NCBI GenBank assembly: GCA_021604825.1
Contig: BQJS01000046.1
Span: 1-25,493, forward strand
Length of the DNA stretch: 25,493 nt
Direction: 5' to 3'
From: Phycisphaerae bacterium
GTDB taxonomy: Bacteria > Planctomycetota > Phycisphaerae > UBA1845
Shown: in pieces, positions 18,101 through 24,864 of the stretch
Layout: every line of letters starts with the position of its first letter
How positions within the stretch are numbered: position 1 is the first letter of the stretch
Made by a program: the position numbers and the translations under genes
Notes under the pieces: generated by a model
Seen by the model: only the letters and a program-made list of their open reading frames with translations
Told to the model about the DNA's origin: nothing
Database searches by the model: none

Positions 18101-18338
18101 GACGGTGTCGGTGCCAGATGGCGGCACGCTCTTAATCGGCGGCCTTAAGACTGCTCAGGAAATTGAAGCTGAAGCGGGCGTGCCGATTTTGTCGAAGATT
18201 CCGGTACTCAAGCGACTGTACTCAGCCCGCAACCTCGTCAAAGACGAGCAGGTGCTGCTGATCCTGGTGAAGCCGAAAATCCTCATCCAGCGTGAGCAGG
18301 AAGAAGAAGCGTTCCCGACGTTTGGATCACGATCCTAA
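15117..18338 (+). CDS. TPR-containing secretin (GspD/PilQ-like) with a glycine-rich tract
   Basis: The protein (1073 residues) is an outer-membrane pore of the type II/III secretion and type IV pilus superfamily. An export signal (basic RLLAKR, then the hydrophobic ILAFALSFAMPTFVYA) ends near residue 34. Residues 35-420 hold TPR-like repeats (ALFDRGQYKEAQSML, GYEALRAGNNDEATRLFNQAL, QLRKDRELKKSIAVLEQVVALDP) and a charged coiled region. About 455-550 is an STN/N0-like domain (SIPINIEDTTFEEVIDEFATN), followed by the planctomycete-style YPIEDLLLSVPDFEGP. Residues 578-645 are 61 glycines among 68, including 23 in a row. The secretin domain follows from about 690, with VPDGGTLLIGGL at 999-1010 and IPVLKRLY. 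No ATPase, pseudopilin or inner-membrane partner lies nearby. A YdjY-domain gene follows after 23 bases. Confidence 0.92.
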   Translation: MHPTRLLAKRILPTSTILAFALSFAMPTFVYAGDAEDALDAAIALFDRGQYKEAQSMLLAIDRGDLDPSMQSQRKDYVNRSRVALRMVDQAQTDLDDGVQAHKQSRLGDAETLFNAVVANEYATQMQRSTAMRHKREISNTRSGGVVPVNRSQPLSQFAANGPASGTNNDQARELTRRGYEALRAGNNDEATRLFNQALQKVPGYPQAVEGINQARGHNRVESPSGSLLDRIQSRNRVQWQRAQETFRGYEKEIQSAIIDENFDLARELLLSARQVVEGAKQYADPLIKYESIMSEIDALEKNLGAELERNDQNRARTQRDEIQRTERDRNRQTSERRSRRIDALMNEALQLRKDRELKKSIAVLEQVVALDPRNDRARWMIDDLSDVYHIHRQARNRDEMYRQSQALLVDTEESKIPWHETIQYPKDWIEITSGPERVATGRERLSAEDRQLHSKLDASIPINIEDTTFEEVIDEFATNQGTNITVIWNDLEAVGIDRDLPVTLQFPSEVTFKKALKEVLDQVGGGEVELGYVVADGVIKIATQTLLDKDTYVDVYPIEDLLLSVPDFEGPRVDVTGGGGGGGGGGGGGGGGGGGGGGGFGGGGGGGGIGGGGGGGLGGGGGGIGGGGGGGLGGGGIGGGFGGGAPFSDSGDSEGDDEDEGTREERVDELLELIRNTIEPDSWRESGGTDASIDELGGQLVVTQTASAHADIHDLLGKLRDQRAIQIAIEARFITITSNYLEELGLDLDVVLNQGNAGFDRTGQSATGSQVLMPRSFSRLGFLPGIPGAGLTLNQSQNGVSQPYGNPGLIPAPGGGLVNASNATPIPIISNVLDLVQPSNTVIPNSFGGATTPAMSIFGSFLDGIQVDFLLRATQADRRSSIMNAPRLVLFNGQRAWVGVLTTASYVASVFPVVDENAVALQPNVQPLQTGTVLDVQAVVSSDKRYVTMNLRPGVAQPVGPLQVFPFSGGASGAAAAADAFIQLPNVQRQVIRTTVSVPDGGTLLIGGLKTAQEIEAEAGVPILSKIPVLKRLYSARNLVKDEQVLLILVKPKILIQREQEEEAFPTFGSRS
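16848..17051 (+). repeat. GGN triplet repeat coding a polyglycine tract
   Basis: This 204-base stretch is almost only GGT, GGC and GGA codons, with TTC, ATT and CTC interruptions at intervals of about 4 to 9 codons. It encodes 68 residues, 61 of them glycine. Such tracts can change length by slippage, but only whole triplets preserve the frame. The opposite strand is an artificial proline-rich frame. Confidence 0.9.
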
Positions 18339-18361
18339 CCAGCAAAGGTTACAAAACATCG

Positions 18362-19579
18362 ATGGAAGTCCTAATCAGAAGCTGCGATCGATCGAATCGT
18401 TTGTTGCGCGTTGCGTGCGTCCTGTTGGTCACGTCAGTTGTTTCGGCTGACCCGAAGCAACCGGGCAGCAGTCCAGCCCCCACGACACCAACCACCACAC
18501 AGCCCGTCACGCCAACGCCCGCCCCAAAACCAATGCATCCGGTGACACCTGCCGGCAAGCGCGTCGAGTATGCCAAGGATGTTCTTATCGATTGGTCGGC
18601 GCTGCAGGTCGAAGTAACCGCCCGCGTCGCCCAGACCGACCTACCCATCGAACTGTTGCTCTGCGGCGAAGGCACCAAGGAACACGAGAGCATTCTCGTC
18701 ACCAGCGCCCAACCCAAAAAAATCTACGAAGCACTCGGATTGATCGGAGCAACTGCCGGCACACCCGTATCCTTTGACCCAGCCACCAAGAAGCAAACCG
18801 CCGCTTCCGGTCAACCGCTCGACATCGAAATTGCTTATGAAGTCGATGGTAAGAAGACGAGCAAGAAGGCCCACGAGTGGATGGTGGATTCGAAAAACAA
18901 AAAACCCATCGGCCCACTGAACTGGGTCTTCTGCGGTTCACGAAAGGACGGCGAAAAGTTCGCGGCAGATGCTGACGGAACAATTGCCTGCGTCGTTGAT
19001 TTTTCGACGTCATTGATCGGGTTGGCTGAATCACACTCGGCAAGCGATTCCGAGCTTTGGGTGTTGGCTGACAAGAACCGCGTCCCCAAGGTCGGCACGA
19101 TGTGTACGGTGGTTATCCGCCCGGTCAAAAAGACCGCAACTCCCCCACCGGCGACCACAGTCGTGACGTCAACCGCGCCAGCCACCCAGACCGAAGTCAT
19201 CGAACTCCAATTAACGCCTGAAGGATTCTTCCAGCACGGCGACGACATCCTCGACGCCCTCTCGCTGGACGGGTTAATCAAAGAGCGAATCAAGACCAAC
19301 CCCGATCAGAAGGTCAGCCTGACCGCCATGCCGGTGGAACCCGCAGGCGTTGAGAAAATGAACCTTTTCACGCGGTTGGCTGGTCGTGCCATCATTGGGT
19401 CGGGCATCAATCAGAAAAACCTGACCATGAAGCTGCTCGACGAACCAGAAAAGAAGGCCGAGGCATCGCCTCCCCCGCCAAAACTGGATTCGATTCGACG
19501 GGCAGCAGCAGAAAAGGGCAAGCCAGCCAGTTCGCCAGCCCCCTCGCCTGCACCCAAGAGCGAACCGACGAAACCGTAA
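18362..19579 (+). CDS. Secreted YdjY-domain protein with Pro-rich linkers
   Basis: The 405-residue protein begins with an export signal (RLLRVACVLLVTSVVSA, cleavage near residue 29) and a Pro/Thr-rich linker to about 62. Residues 70-250 match the YdjY domain: PIELLLCGEGTKEHESILVTSAQPKKIYEALGLIG (95-129), then the KKAHEWMVDSKNKKPIGPLNWVFCGSR segment, the FAADADGTIACVVDFSTSLI region and VPKVGTMCTVVIRPV. The molecular role of YdjY is unknown. After a second Thr/Pro linker, residues about 278-355 form a small alpha/beta region (VIELQLTPEGFFQHG ... KVSLTAMPV) that faintly resembles periplasmic ExbD-like folds; this is a guess. A Pro/Ala/Ser tail ends the chain. It follows the secretin gene after 23 bases and is probably co-transcribed with it. 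Confidence 0.8.
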   Translation: MEVLIRSCDRSNRLLRVACVLLVTSVVSADPKQPGSSPAPTTPTTTQPVTPTPAPKPMHPVTPAGKRVEYAKDVLIDWSALQVEVTARVAQTDLPIELLLCGEGTKEHESILVTSAQPKKIYEALGLIGATAGTPVSFDPATKKQTAASGQPLDIEIAYEVDGKKTSKKAHEWMVDSKNKKPIGPLNWVFCGSRKDGEKFAADADGTIACVVDFSTSLIGLAESHSASDSELWVLADKNRVPKVGTMCTVVIRPVKKTATPPPATTVVTSTAPATQTEVIELQLTPEGFFQHGDDILDALSLDGLIKERIKTNPDQKVSLTAMPVEPAGVEKMNLFTRLAGRAIIGSGINQKNLTMKLLDEPEKKAEASPPPPKLDSIRRAAAEKGKPASSPAPSPAPKSEPTKP

Positions 19580-19638
19580 GGTTCGCGTTTGGCCGAATAG
19601 TTGAGTTTACAGCCACATTCCAGATAATAGCCGGCGTG

Positions 19639-20682
19639 ATGAACAGCGCTGCAAATACCGCACAATCATTGGATACGCCCGCATCTGCCGACCGCGACGC
19701 GCAAATCGTCGAGGTCGGACGCAGCATCCTTGCCCGCGAATGCGACGCAATCGGTGAAGCCAAAGCCAATCTGGGGACGGCATTTGTTGAAGCCGTCGAT
19801 CTGATCTTGAACTGCAGCGGCAGGTTGGCCGTCACCGGTATGGGGAAAGCCGGGCTGGTCGGACGCAAGATCCAAGCCACCTTCGCCAGCACCGCCACCC
19901 GCGCCTACTCACTGCATCCTGCCGAGGCGATCCACGGCGACCTGGGGATGATTTGCGCGGAGGACGCGATCCTGGCACTGACCAACAGCGGTGAGACGCA
20001 GGAACTCGTTCGACTGCTGCCCACGTTTCGCAAGATGGGCTGCAAGATCATGCTGATTACGGGTCGTCCCAAATCGACCTGCGCCAAACTATCCGACATC
20101 GTGCTGGACATCGGTGCCACCCCAGAAGCCTGTCCGCTGCAACTTGCCCCTAGTTCGTCCACGACGGCGATGCTGGCCGTGGGCGATGCGTTGGCGTTAA
20201 CCGTAATGCAGCTTAGAGATGTCGCCCCGGAAGAATACGCAGCGTTTCATCCGGGCGGAGCGCTCGGTCGTAGCCTGATGCGAGTCCGCGAAATCATGCG
20301 GACGGGCGACGACTGCCCCACGCTTGAATCATCCGATACGATCGGTCAATACGACGATGCCGTACAGCGTGCCCCCAGACGTGCGGGAGCGGCTGCGATC
20401 GTGGACGGCGACAAGCGGCTGGTCGGCTTCTTCACCCATGGTGACTTTGTCCGCTGTGCCCGCGATCACAACGATTGGTTTGATCTTCCGATTTCAGACG
20501 TCATGACCAAGAACCCGAAGTCAGCCCGCGTTGACGATTTGGTGGCCGACGCTATCAAGCTGATTCAAAAGCACAAGATCGACGAACTGCCCGTGGTGGA
20601 CGAAAACCACCAATTGGTCGGGCTCATCGACGTGCAGGATTTGTTGGCCGCCGGATTCAGCAGCTTTGATGAACAGTCTTAA
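19639..20682 (+). CDS. kdsD: Arabinose-5-phosphate isomerase (KdsD/GutQ/KpsF family)
   Basis: The enzyme interconverts ribulose-5-phosphate and arabinose-5-phosphate, the first step towards Kdo of lipopolysaccharide or capsule. Starting at ATG 19639 (a GTG lies one codon earlier) the protein has 347 residues, close to E. coli KdsD. The N-terminal SIS domain has RLAVTGMGKAGLVGRKI, LHPAEAIHGDLGMI, LTNSGETQELVRLLP and FHPGGALGRSLM, the usual sugar-phosphate site. Two CBS domains follow, ending with KIDELPVVDENHQLVGLIDVQDLLAAG. The glycosyltransferase gene begins 29 bases downstream. The later Kdo genes (kdsA, kdsB, kdsC) are not in the window. Kdo use in this lineage would fit an outer membrane with lipopolysaccharide. 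Confidence 0.95.
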   Translation: MNSAANTAQSLDTPASADRDAQIVEVGRSILARECDAIGEAKANLGTAFVEAVDLILNCSGRLAVTGMGKAGLVGRKIQATFASTATRAYSLHPAEAIHGDLGMICAEDAILALTNSGETQELVRLLPTFRKMGCKIMLITGRPKSTCAKLSDIVLDIGATPEACPLQLAPSSSTTAMLAVGDALALTVMQLRDVAPEEYAAFHPGGALGRSLMRVREIMRTGDDCPTLESSDTIGQYDDAVQRAPRRAGAAAIVDGDKRLVGFFTHGDFVRCARDHNDWFDLPISDVMTKNPKSARVDDLVADAIKLIQKHKIDELPVVDENHQLVGLIDVQDLLAAGFSSFDEQS

Positions 20683-20711
20683 GTGCCCGTCATGTTCAAA
20701 CCCCAAGTGAA

Positions 20712-21428
20712 ATGGCCAACCCTTTGAAGAAACTCTCGATCGTCATCCCAGTCTACAACGAGAAATCCACGCTCGAAGAACTCGTCGCCCGCGTCCTGGC
20801 GATCGATGTGCCCCTTGATCGCGAGCTGATTTTAATCGACGACGGCAGCAGCGACGGCACCCGCGACGTGTATCCAAAGATCGAAGCCCGCTGGCCCGAG
20901 CAAGAATTCAAGATCGAATTGCAGCCCCGCAACATGGGCAAGGGTGCGGCTGTCCGCAAAGGCTTTGCGATGTCCACGGGCGACATCGTGCTGATCCAAG
21001 ATGCCGACCTCGAATACGACCCAGCCGACTATCCGCAATTGCTCAAACCCATCCTCGACGGGAAAGCCGACGTGGTCTACGGCTCGCGATTCGTCGGCGA
21101 CGCAGCCCACCGCGTGCATCTGTTTTGGCACATGCTGGGCAACCGCTTCCTGACGATGCTGTCGAACATGATGACCAACCTGAACCTGACCGACATGGAG
21201 ACGTGCTACAAAGTCTTCACCCGCCCCGTCATCGATTCGCTAACGCTAATCAGCGACCGCTTCACCATCGAACCGGAACTGACCGCAAAAGTAGCCAAAG
21301 GCAAATGGCGTGTCTACGAGGTAGGCATAAGCTACGCCGGCCGCGACTACGAAGAAGGAAAAAAGATCACGTGGAAAGACGGCGTCGCCGCGCTATGGGC
21401 GATACTGAGGTTTCGGTTTTTCGGGTAA
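20712..21428 (+). CDS. Family 2 glycosyltransferase (polyprenyl-phosphate sugar transferase type)
   Basis: The 238-residue enzyme has a GT-A fold: KLSIVIPVYNEKSTLEELVARV at the N-terminus, then LILIDDGSSDGTRDV, the NMGKGAAVRKGFAMSTGDIVLIQDADLEYDP metal-binding DxD region, and GSRFVGDAAHRVHLFWHMLGNRFLT. These are typical of the dolichol/undecaprenol-phosphate mannosyl- or glucosyltransferase-like group. It lacks C-terminal membrane helices, so it would be soluble or peripheral. It follows kdsD after 29 bases and probably loads a sugar on a lipid carrier for envelope glycan. The donor cannot be told from sequence. A 9-base-loop stem (21427-21434 with 21444-21451) overlaps its stop codon but has no T-run. 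Confidence 0.92.
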   Translation: MANPLKKLSIVIPVYNEKSTLEELVARVLAIDVPLDRELILIDDGSSDGTRDVYPKIEARWPEQEFKIELQPRNMGKGAAVRKGFAMSTGDIVLIQDADLEYDPADYPQLLKPILDGKADVVYGSRFVGDAAHRVHLFWHMLGNRFLTMLSNMMTNLNLTDMETCYKVFTRPVIDSLTLISDRFTIEPELTAKVAKGKWRVYEVGISYAGRDYEEGKKITWKDGVAALWAILRFRFFG

Positions 21429-21542
21429 GATTGCAGCTCATTGGCGATCTTGTGACCTGCATGTAATTCGACAAAACGGTTTCACATTAAATCGTATCGA
21501 TCTGTAGGGCCTTTGTGAAAAACACTGCCTCCAACAGTCCAA

Positions 21543-21908
21543 GTGACTACCAACGCCATGTCTCCTATCTGGGCATTCTTACTTGAGCTGGTGCTGCACC
21601 TAATCATTGCATGGGTGTGCGCCATAGTGTCGTTGTTTGGGTTACTCATTTGCTTTGTGAATGCCGTTCTGTTCCTCAAAGAAAAGGACGAAATGCCCCC
21701 GTCGAGGAAGAATGAAATTTGGATTCACCTGCTCATTCTTCTGTTCATGAAATCGCCCTTTATCATTCTGGTTCCACTCGGCATGTATGCGGCATATAGT
21801 GTGGCCATTCGTGATAACATCTCCAACGCGGCACAAACTCTGTTCATCGCAGCATACTTTGCGACCATGATTGTCTATCTGGTCGCTGCTTATAGAGGTA
21901 GATCATGA
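21543..21908 (+). CDS. Small integral membrane protein, unknown
   Basis: The 121-residue product starts at GTG 21543, or 5 codons later at ATG 21558, which begins directly with the first helix; neither has a clear ribosome-binding site. It has about four hydrophobic segments: IWAFLLELVLHLIIAWVCAIVSLFGLLICFV (two joined), LLILLFMKSPFIILVPLGMYAAYSV, and LFIAAYFATMIVYLVAAY. A charged loop (LKEKDEMPPSRKNE) sits between the second and third. No family is recognised. Codons are richer in A and T than in the flanking envelope genes, which suggests acquisition together with the next gene. It is separated from that gene by 169 bases, so they may be independent. Confidence 0.55.
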   Translation: MTTNAMSPIWAFLLELVLHLIIAWVCAIVSLFGLLICFVNAVLFLKEKDEMPPSRKNEIWIHLLILLFMKSPFIILVPLGMYAAYSVAIRDNISNAAQTLFIAAYFATMIVYLVAAYRGRS

Positions 21909-22077
21909 TCTGGCATTGCTGTACTCCTGGTCCTGATTTCTAAGAAACTGAATAATCATCATTCGGCATACCAACGCGAAAGCTCGAAGGCGGTATGCAG
22001 ATCGAAATGAGTTAGATTGGTCGACGCAAGTAACTGAATGTATTGCTGCGCGGCAACGTTCAAGTTAGGGTGGAAGT

Positions 22078-23319
22078 ATGTGGCCATTTGACTGCGAATT
22101 GCGAGATGTCACGGAAGCCAAGCTGCGGGCATTGATCCCCAACATCAGCGAGTGTCAAACGCTCGACTACAAAGAGCGCATCGACGACGATAGCGAAGAA
22201 AAATGGAAACAATCAATCCTTAAGGATATCGCTGCCATGGCGAACGCGAGCGGCGGCTACCTAGTGATCGGCATGGCTGAGGACCGCAACGCAGATGATG
22301 GCACACCAGGGGAACTTGTCGGGATTGCAGACGGTGACAAATGGGCGGGGAGAATCAAAGACGTCTACTTGGACGGCATCGAACCACGGATCGTTGGACT
22401 TGATATCAACGCGGTGCGGCATGAGATAGTCGAAGACACTCCATGCCATACCTTAGTCGTCCACGTCCCCCCGAGCGGGAACAAGCCACACATGATTTCG
22501 CATCGCGGTCGCCAACTTTTCTACAAGAGGCACGGGCGAACAAACACGCGGATGGACATTGAGGAAATTCGAGATGCCGTTGTAGCATCGAATGAGTCGC
22601 GGCATCGCGTTGCGGCCTTCAAAAAAGAAAGAAGATCGGAGATGGAGCGAGTCGCGGGTGGTGACGCGCCTACATTCCTTTTTATGTACGCATCCCCATT
22701 GATGATTGGAGATGAACGACTGGACACTTCGGCACAACCGATACGCGAATTCCTGAACGTCGTTATGAACTGGGCAGGAAGAGTAGGTCAGCAGGTATAT
22801 GCGTGGCATCCGGAACCAACGCTGGGCGGTGTCGAGCAAGTAAGCCAATCTGAGGCTGTGGCCATCCAGCGCAACGGCTTCTTCGATTTCGCATCTTGGA
22901 TGGTGGGAGACCGGTCTAAAGATGCGCCAATCATCTACGAATCAAATATTGTTCCGCTCGTCTACTGGTGGACCGCTGCTACTTGGGAATTTAGCAGACG
23001 AATCTTGGACGGTGAGCCGTTGCTGCTTGGTGTGGAGTTGTGCAATGCACTCGACACCGGCATTTATCGTCGTATGCAAAGAGTACCGGGGCGAAGCGCA
23101 CGAACCAACCTAATAGCTCCTCCCGCGTTCAGATGTGCGGGACGGTCGGCGTTCTTTAATGCAACGCGTCATATCTGTGACCGCATCTACAACGCTTATG
23201 GAATCGAGAGATGTCCATTCATCAACCCTGACGGACAGCTGGCAACAATCCGCGATGGTGGAAGTTGCGACCCTCATCACCCAATTTCGTGGCCCACAAA
23301 CGACAATTCTGAACAGTGA
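22078..23319 (+). CDS. AlbA_2 (Schlafen-AlbA-type) domain protein with unknown C-terminal region
   Basis: Residues about 10-165 match the AlbA_2/AAA_4 putative DNA- or nucleic-acid-binding domain: ECQTLDYKERIDDDSEEKWKQSILKDIAAMANASGGYLVIGMAED (25-69), a VVHVPPSGNKPHMI strand, and LFYKRHGRTNTRMDIEEIRDAV (147-168). Family members often pair this with an ATPase or helicase part; here no Walker motifs are seen. The remaining 245 residues (EMERVAGGDAPTFLFMY onward) are unrecognised, aromatic-rich and end with many Cys, His and Pro residues (GGSCDPHHPISWP). GGTGGAAGT precedes the ATG. It ends 29 bases from the convergent alr gene. AlbA_2 proteins occur in accessory and defence-like loci, but no defence partner is evident here. 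Confidence 0.8.
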   Translation: MWPFDCELRDVTEAKLRALIPNISECQTLDYKERIDDDSEEKWKQSILKDIAAMANASGGYLVIGMAEDRNADDGTPGELVGIADGDKWAGRIKDVYLDGIEPRIVGLDINAVRHEIVEDTPCHTLVVHVPPSGNKPHMISHRGRQLFYKRHGRTNTRMDIEEIRDAVVASNESRHRVAAFKKERRSEMERVAGGDAPTFLFMYASPLMIGDERLDTSAQPIREFLNVVMNWAGRVGQQVYAWHPEPTLGGVEQVSQSEAVAIQRNGFFDFASWMVGDRSKDAPIIYESNIVPLVYWWTAATWEFSRRILDGEPLLLGVELCNALDTGIYRRMQRVPGRSARTNLIAPPAFRCAGRSAFFNATRHICDRIYNAYGIERCPFINPDGQLATIRDGGSCDPHHPISWPTNDNSEQ

Positions 23320-23348
23320 TTCAGGACAGGACGGGTGGCTCATATTGC

Positions 23349-24638
23349 TCACGCGCGCTGGGCCAATCGGACTACTCGCGGGCTGATGGACGTCACGATT
23401 TCGTAGGGGATTGTGTCCAATTGGCGGGCCATGCTTTCTACGCTGTTGGGGGCTTGGTTGTTGGTTTCGATGACGACTGCCTGGCAGCCAGCTGCGATAT
23501 TTTCTTGGTTTGCTATTTCGGTCAGGTCTACGATGGTTTGGTCCATGCTGATCTTGCCTACGATGGGGGCCGACCTGTCTTGGACGGTTACGAATCCGGT
23601 GTTGGACAGGCGTCGGTCGAGGCCGTCGGCGTAGCCTATTGGTATTACGCCCAGGATTGAATCGCGTTTGGTCTGGTAGCTTCGGCCGTAGCCTACCTCG
23701 CTGCCTTTGGGAACTTGTTTGACCAGCATGATCGAACTGACGACGCGCATCGCTGGTTTCAAATCGACGCGCGGGGCGCTGTTGGTTGTGGTTTGATATC
23801 CGTAGATACCGATCCCCGGCCGCACCATGTCGAAATGACTGCCCGGCATGTTCACTACTGCGGCTGAGTTGGCGGTGTGGATGGTGGGCATCTTGTCGAA
23901 ACGACCGCGCACGCTTTCGACGAACCGCTGGAATCGTTGCAATTGCATCGACGCAAACGCACAGCCGGGTTCGTCGGCTGACGCAAAGTGCGTATACAAT
24001 CCGTCAATGACGACGCGCGGATTCTCCGAAGCGCGGTCGATCAAATCGATCAGCGATGTTTCATCGACCCCCATACGCGACAAACCGCTATCAAGTTTGA
24101 GATGAATCATCGCCGGCATTTGCACCGCGTCGGCGGCCTTGGTGATGACGTCCAGATCGTCGCGCGACAACACCGTGATGCGAATTTCGTTTCCCACCAG
24201 CCACTCGGCGACGTCTTGTTTCAGCGATCCGTGGTAGATGCTCAGTTCCGTACCCAGCAGCAGAATCGGCAGCCGCCATCCAAGCGATCGCGCCTGCCGC
24301 GCTTCGGTCACCGTCGCCACCGCGATCATGTCCACGCGGGCTTCGGCGAGGGCGGGCAGGATGACCTCCAACCCGTGACCGTAGGCGTTGGCTTTGACGG
24401 CGACGCAGAATCGACAAACCGGTGCGGTGTACGACCGAAGCACGCCGATGTTGTGGTGGACGGCGGCGAGATCGATTTCGGCAATCAGATGGGCGACCCT
24501 GTGGTCAGCCGATTGCCGCGACCGCGAGACGTCACCCGGTTCGGAGACGGTCGGAGTCGCTGCGTTCCTTCGGCGCAGGTTCGGTGCACCCTGTCGATGG
24601 GCTGGAATCGGCGTGTCTTGGCGATGCGTGTCGGCCAT
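23349..24638 (-). CDS. alr: Alanine racemase
   Basis: This PLP enzyme makes D-alanine for peptidoglycan. The fold-III domain begins at HLIAEIDLAAVHHNI (residue 50). The catalytic lysine is Lys82 in AVKANAYGHG and the second catalytic tyrosine is Tyr317 in EVGYGRSY. HLKLDSGLSRMG, HTANSAA and MVRPGIGIYGY are the other conserved segments, and KISMDQTIVDLT is the C-terminal-domain signature. The total is 429 residues. The first 48 are an Arg/Pro/Thr-rich extension not found in the family. ATG 24638 is the only Met in frame there and has no clear ribosome-binding site, so the true start could be a non-ATG codon nearer residue 45. It is divergent from a D-amino-acid aminotransferase gene. Confidence 0.94.
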   Translation of the reverse strand: MADTHRQDTPIPAHRQGAPNLRRRNAATPTVSEPGDVSRSRQSADHRVAHLIAEIDLAAVHHNIGVLRSYTAPVCRFCVAVKANAYGHGLEVILPALAEARVDMIAVATVTEARQARSLGWRLPILLLGTELSIYHGSLKQDVAEWLVGNEIRITVLSRDDLDVITKAADAVQMPAMIHLKLDSGLSRMGVDETSLIDLIDRASENPRVVIDGLYTHFASADEPGCAFASMQLQRFQRFVESVRGRFDKMPTIHTANSAAVVNMPGSHFDMVRPGIGIYGYQTTTNSAPRVDLKPAMRVVSSIMLVKQVPKGSEVGYGRSYQTKRDSILGVIPIGYADGLDRRLSNTGFVTVQDRSAPIVGKISMDQTIVDLTEIANQENIAAGCQAVVIETNNQAPNSVESMARQLDTIPYEIVTSISPRVVRLAQRA

Positions 24639-24864
24639 CGGGCTGCGAAATCCTGGGAGCTTGTGCGAAATCTGAGGCGTACGGAGGTGCGGTTACGCGT
24701 GCAATGCGAACCGGCACCTGAGTCATCATCGAACCAGCCGGCGAACCGTCAACATGATTTCTTGTGGCGAAATCTGGTATGCTGCCGAAAGGAATAATTC
24801 ACGCGATGAATCATTCGGTGTGAATTGTCGCGCTAGTGAACGAACAAGCTTTGGGACAAGGTCC
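24639..24864. other. Divergent alr / D-amino-acid aminotransferase intergenic region
   Basis: A strong stem-loop lies at 24685-24719: AGGTGC, GGTT and CGC on the left pair with GCG, AACC and GCACCT on the right around the loop GTGCAAT, with one bulged base on each side. It falls 47 bases upstream of alr and has no T-run. An inverted repeat AATTCAC (24796-24802) and GTGAATT (24820-24826) lies close to the aminotransferase start. No clear promoter could be assigned. Confidence 0.45.

Noticed and set aside
21427..21451. Stem-loop at the end of the glycosyltransferase gene as a terminator
   Set aside because: 8-bp stem with a wobble pair but no following T-run; not a convincing intrinsic terminator.
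23988..24797. 269-codon plus-strand frame
   Set aside because: Antisense to alanine racemase, with no motif and a shadow composition.
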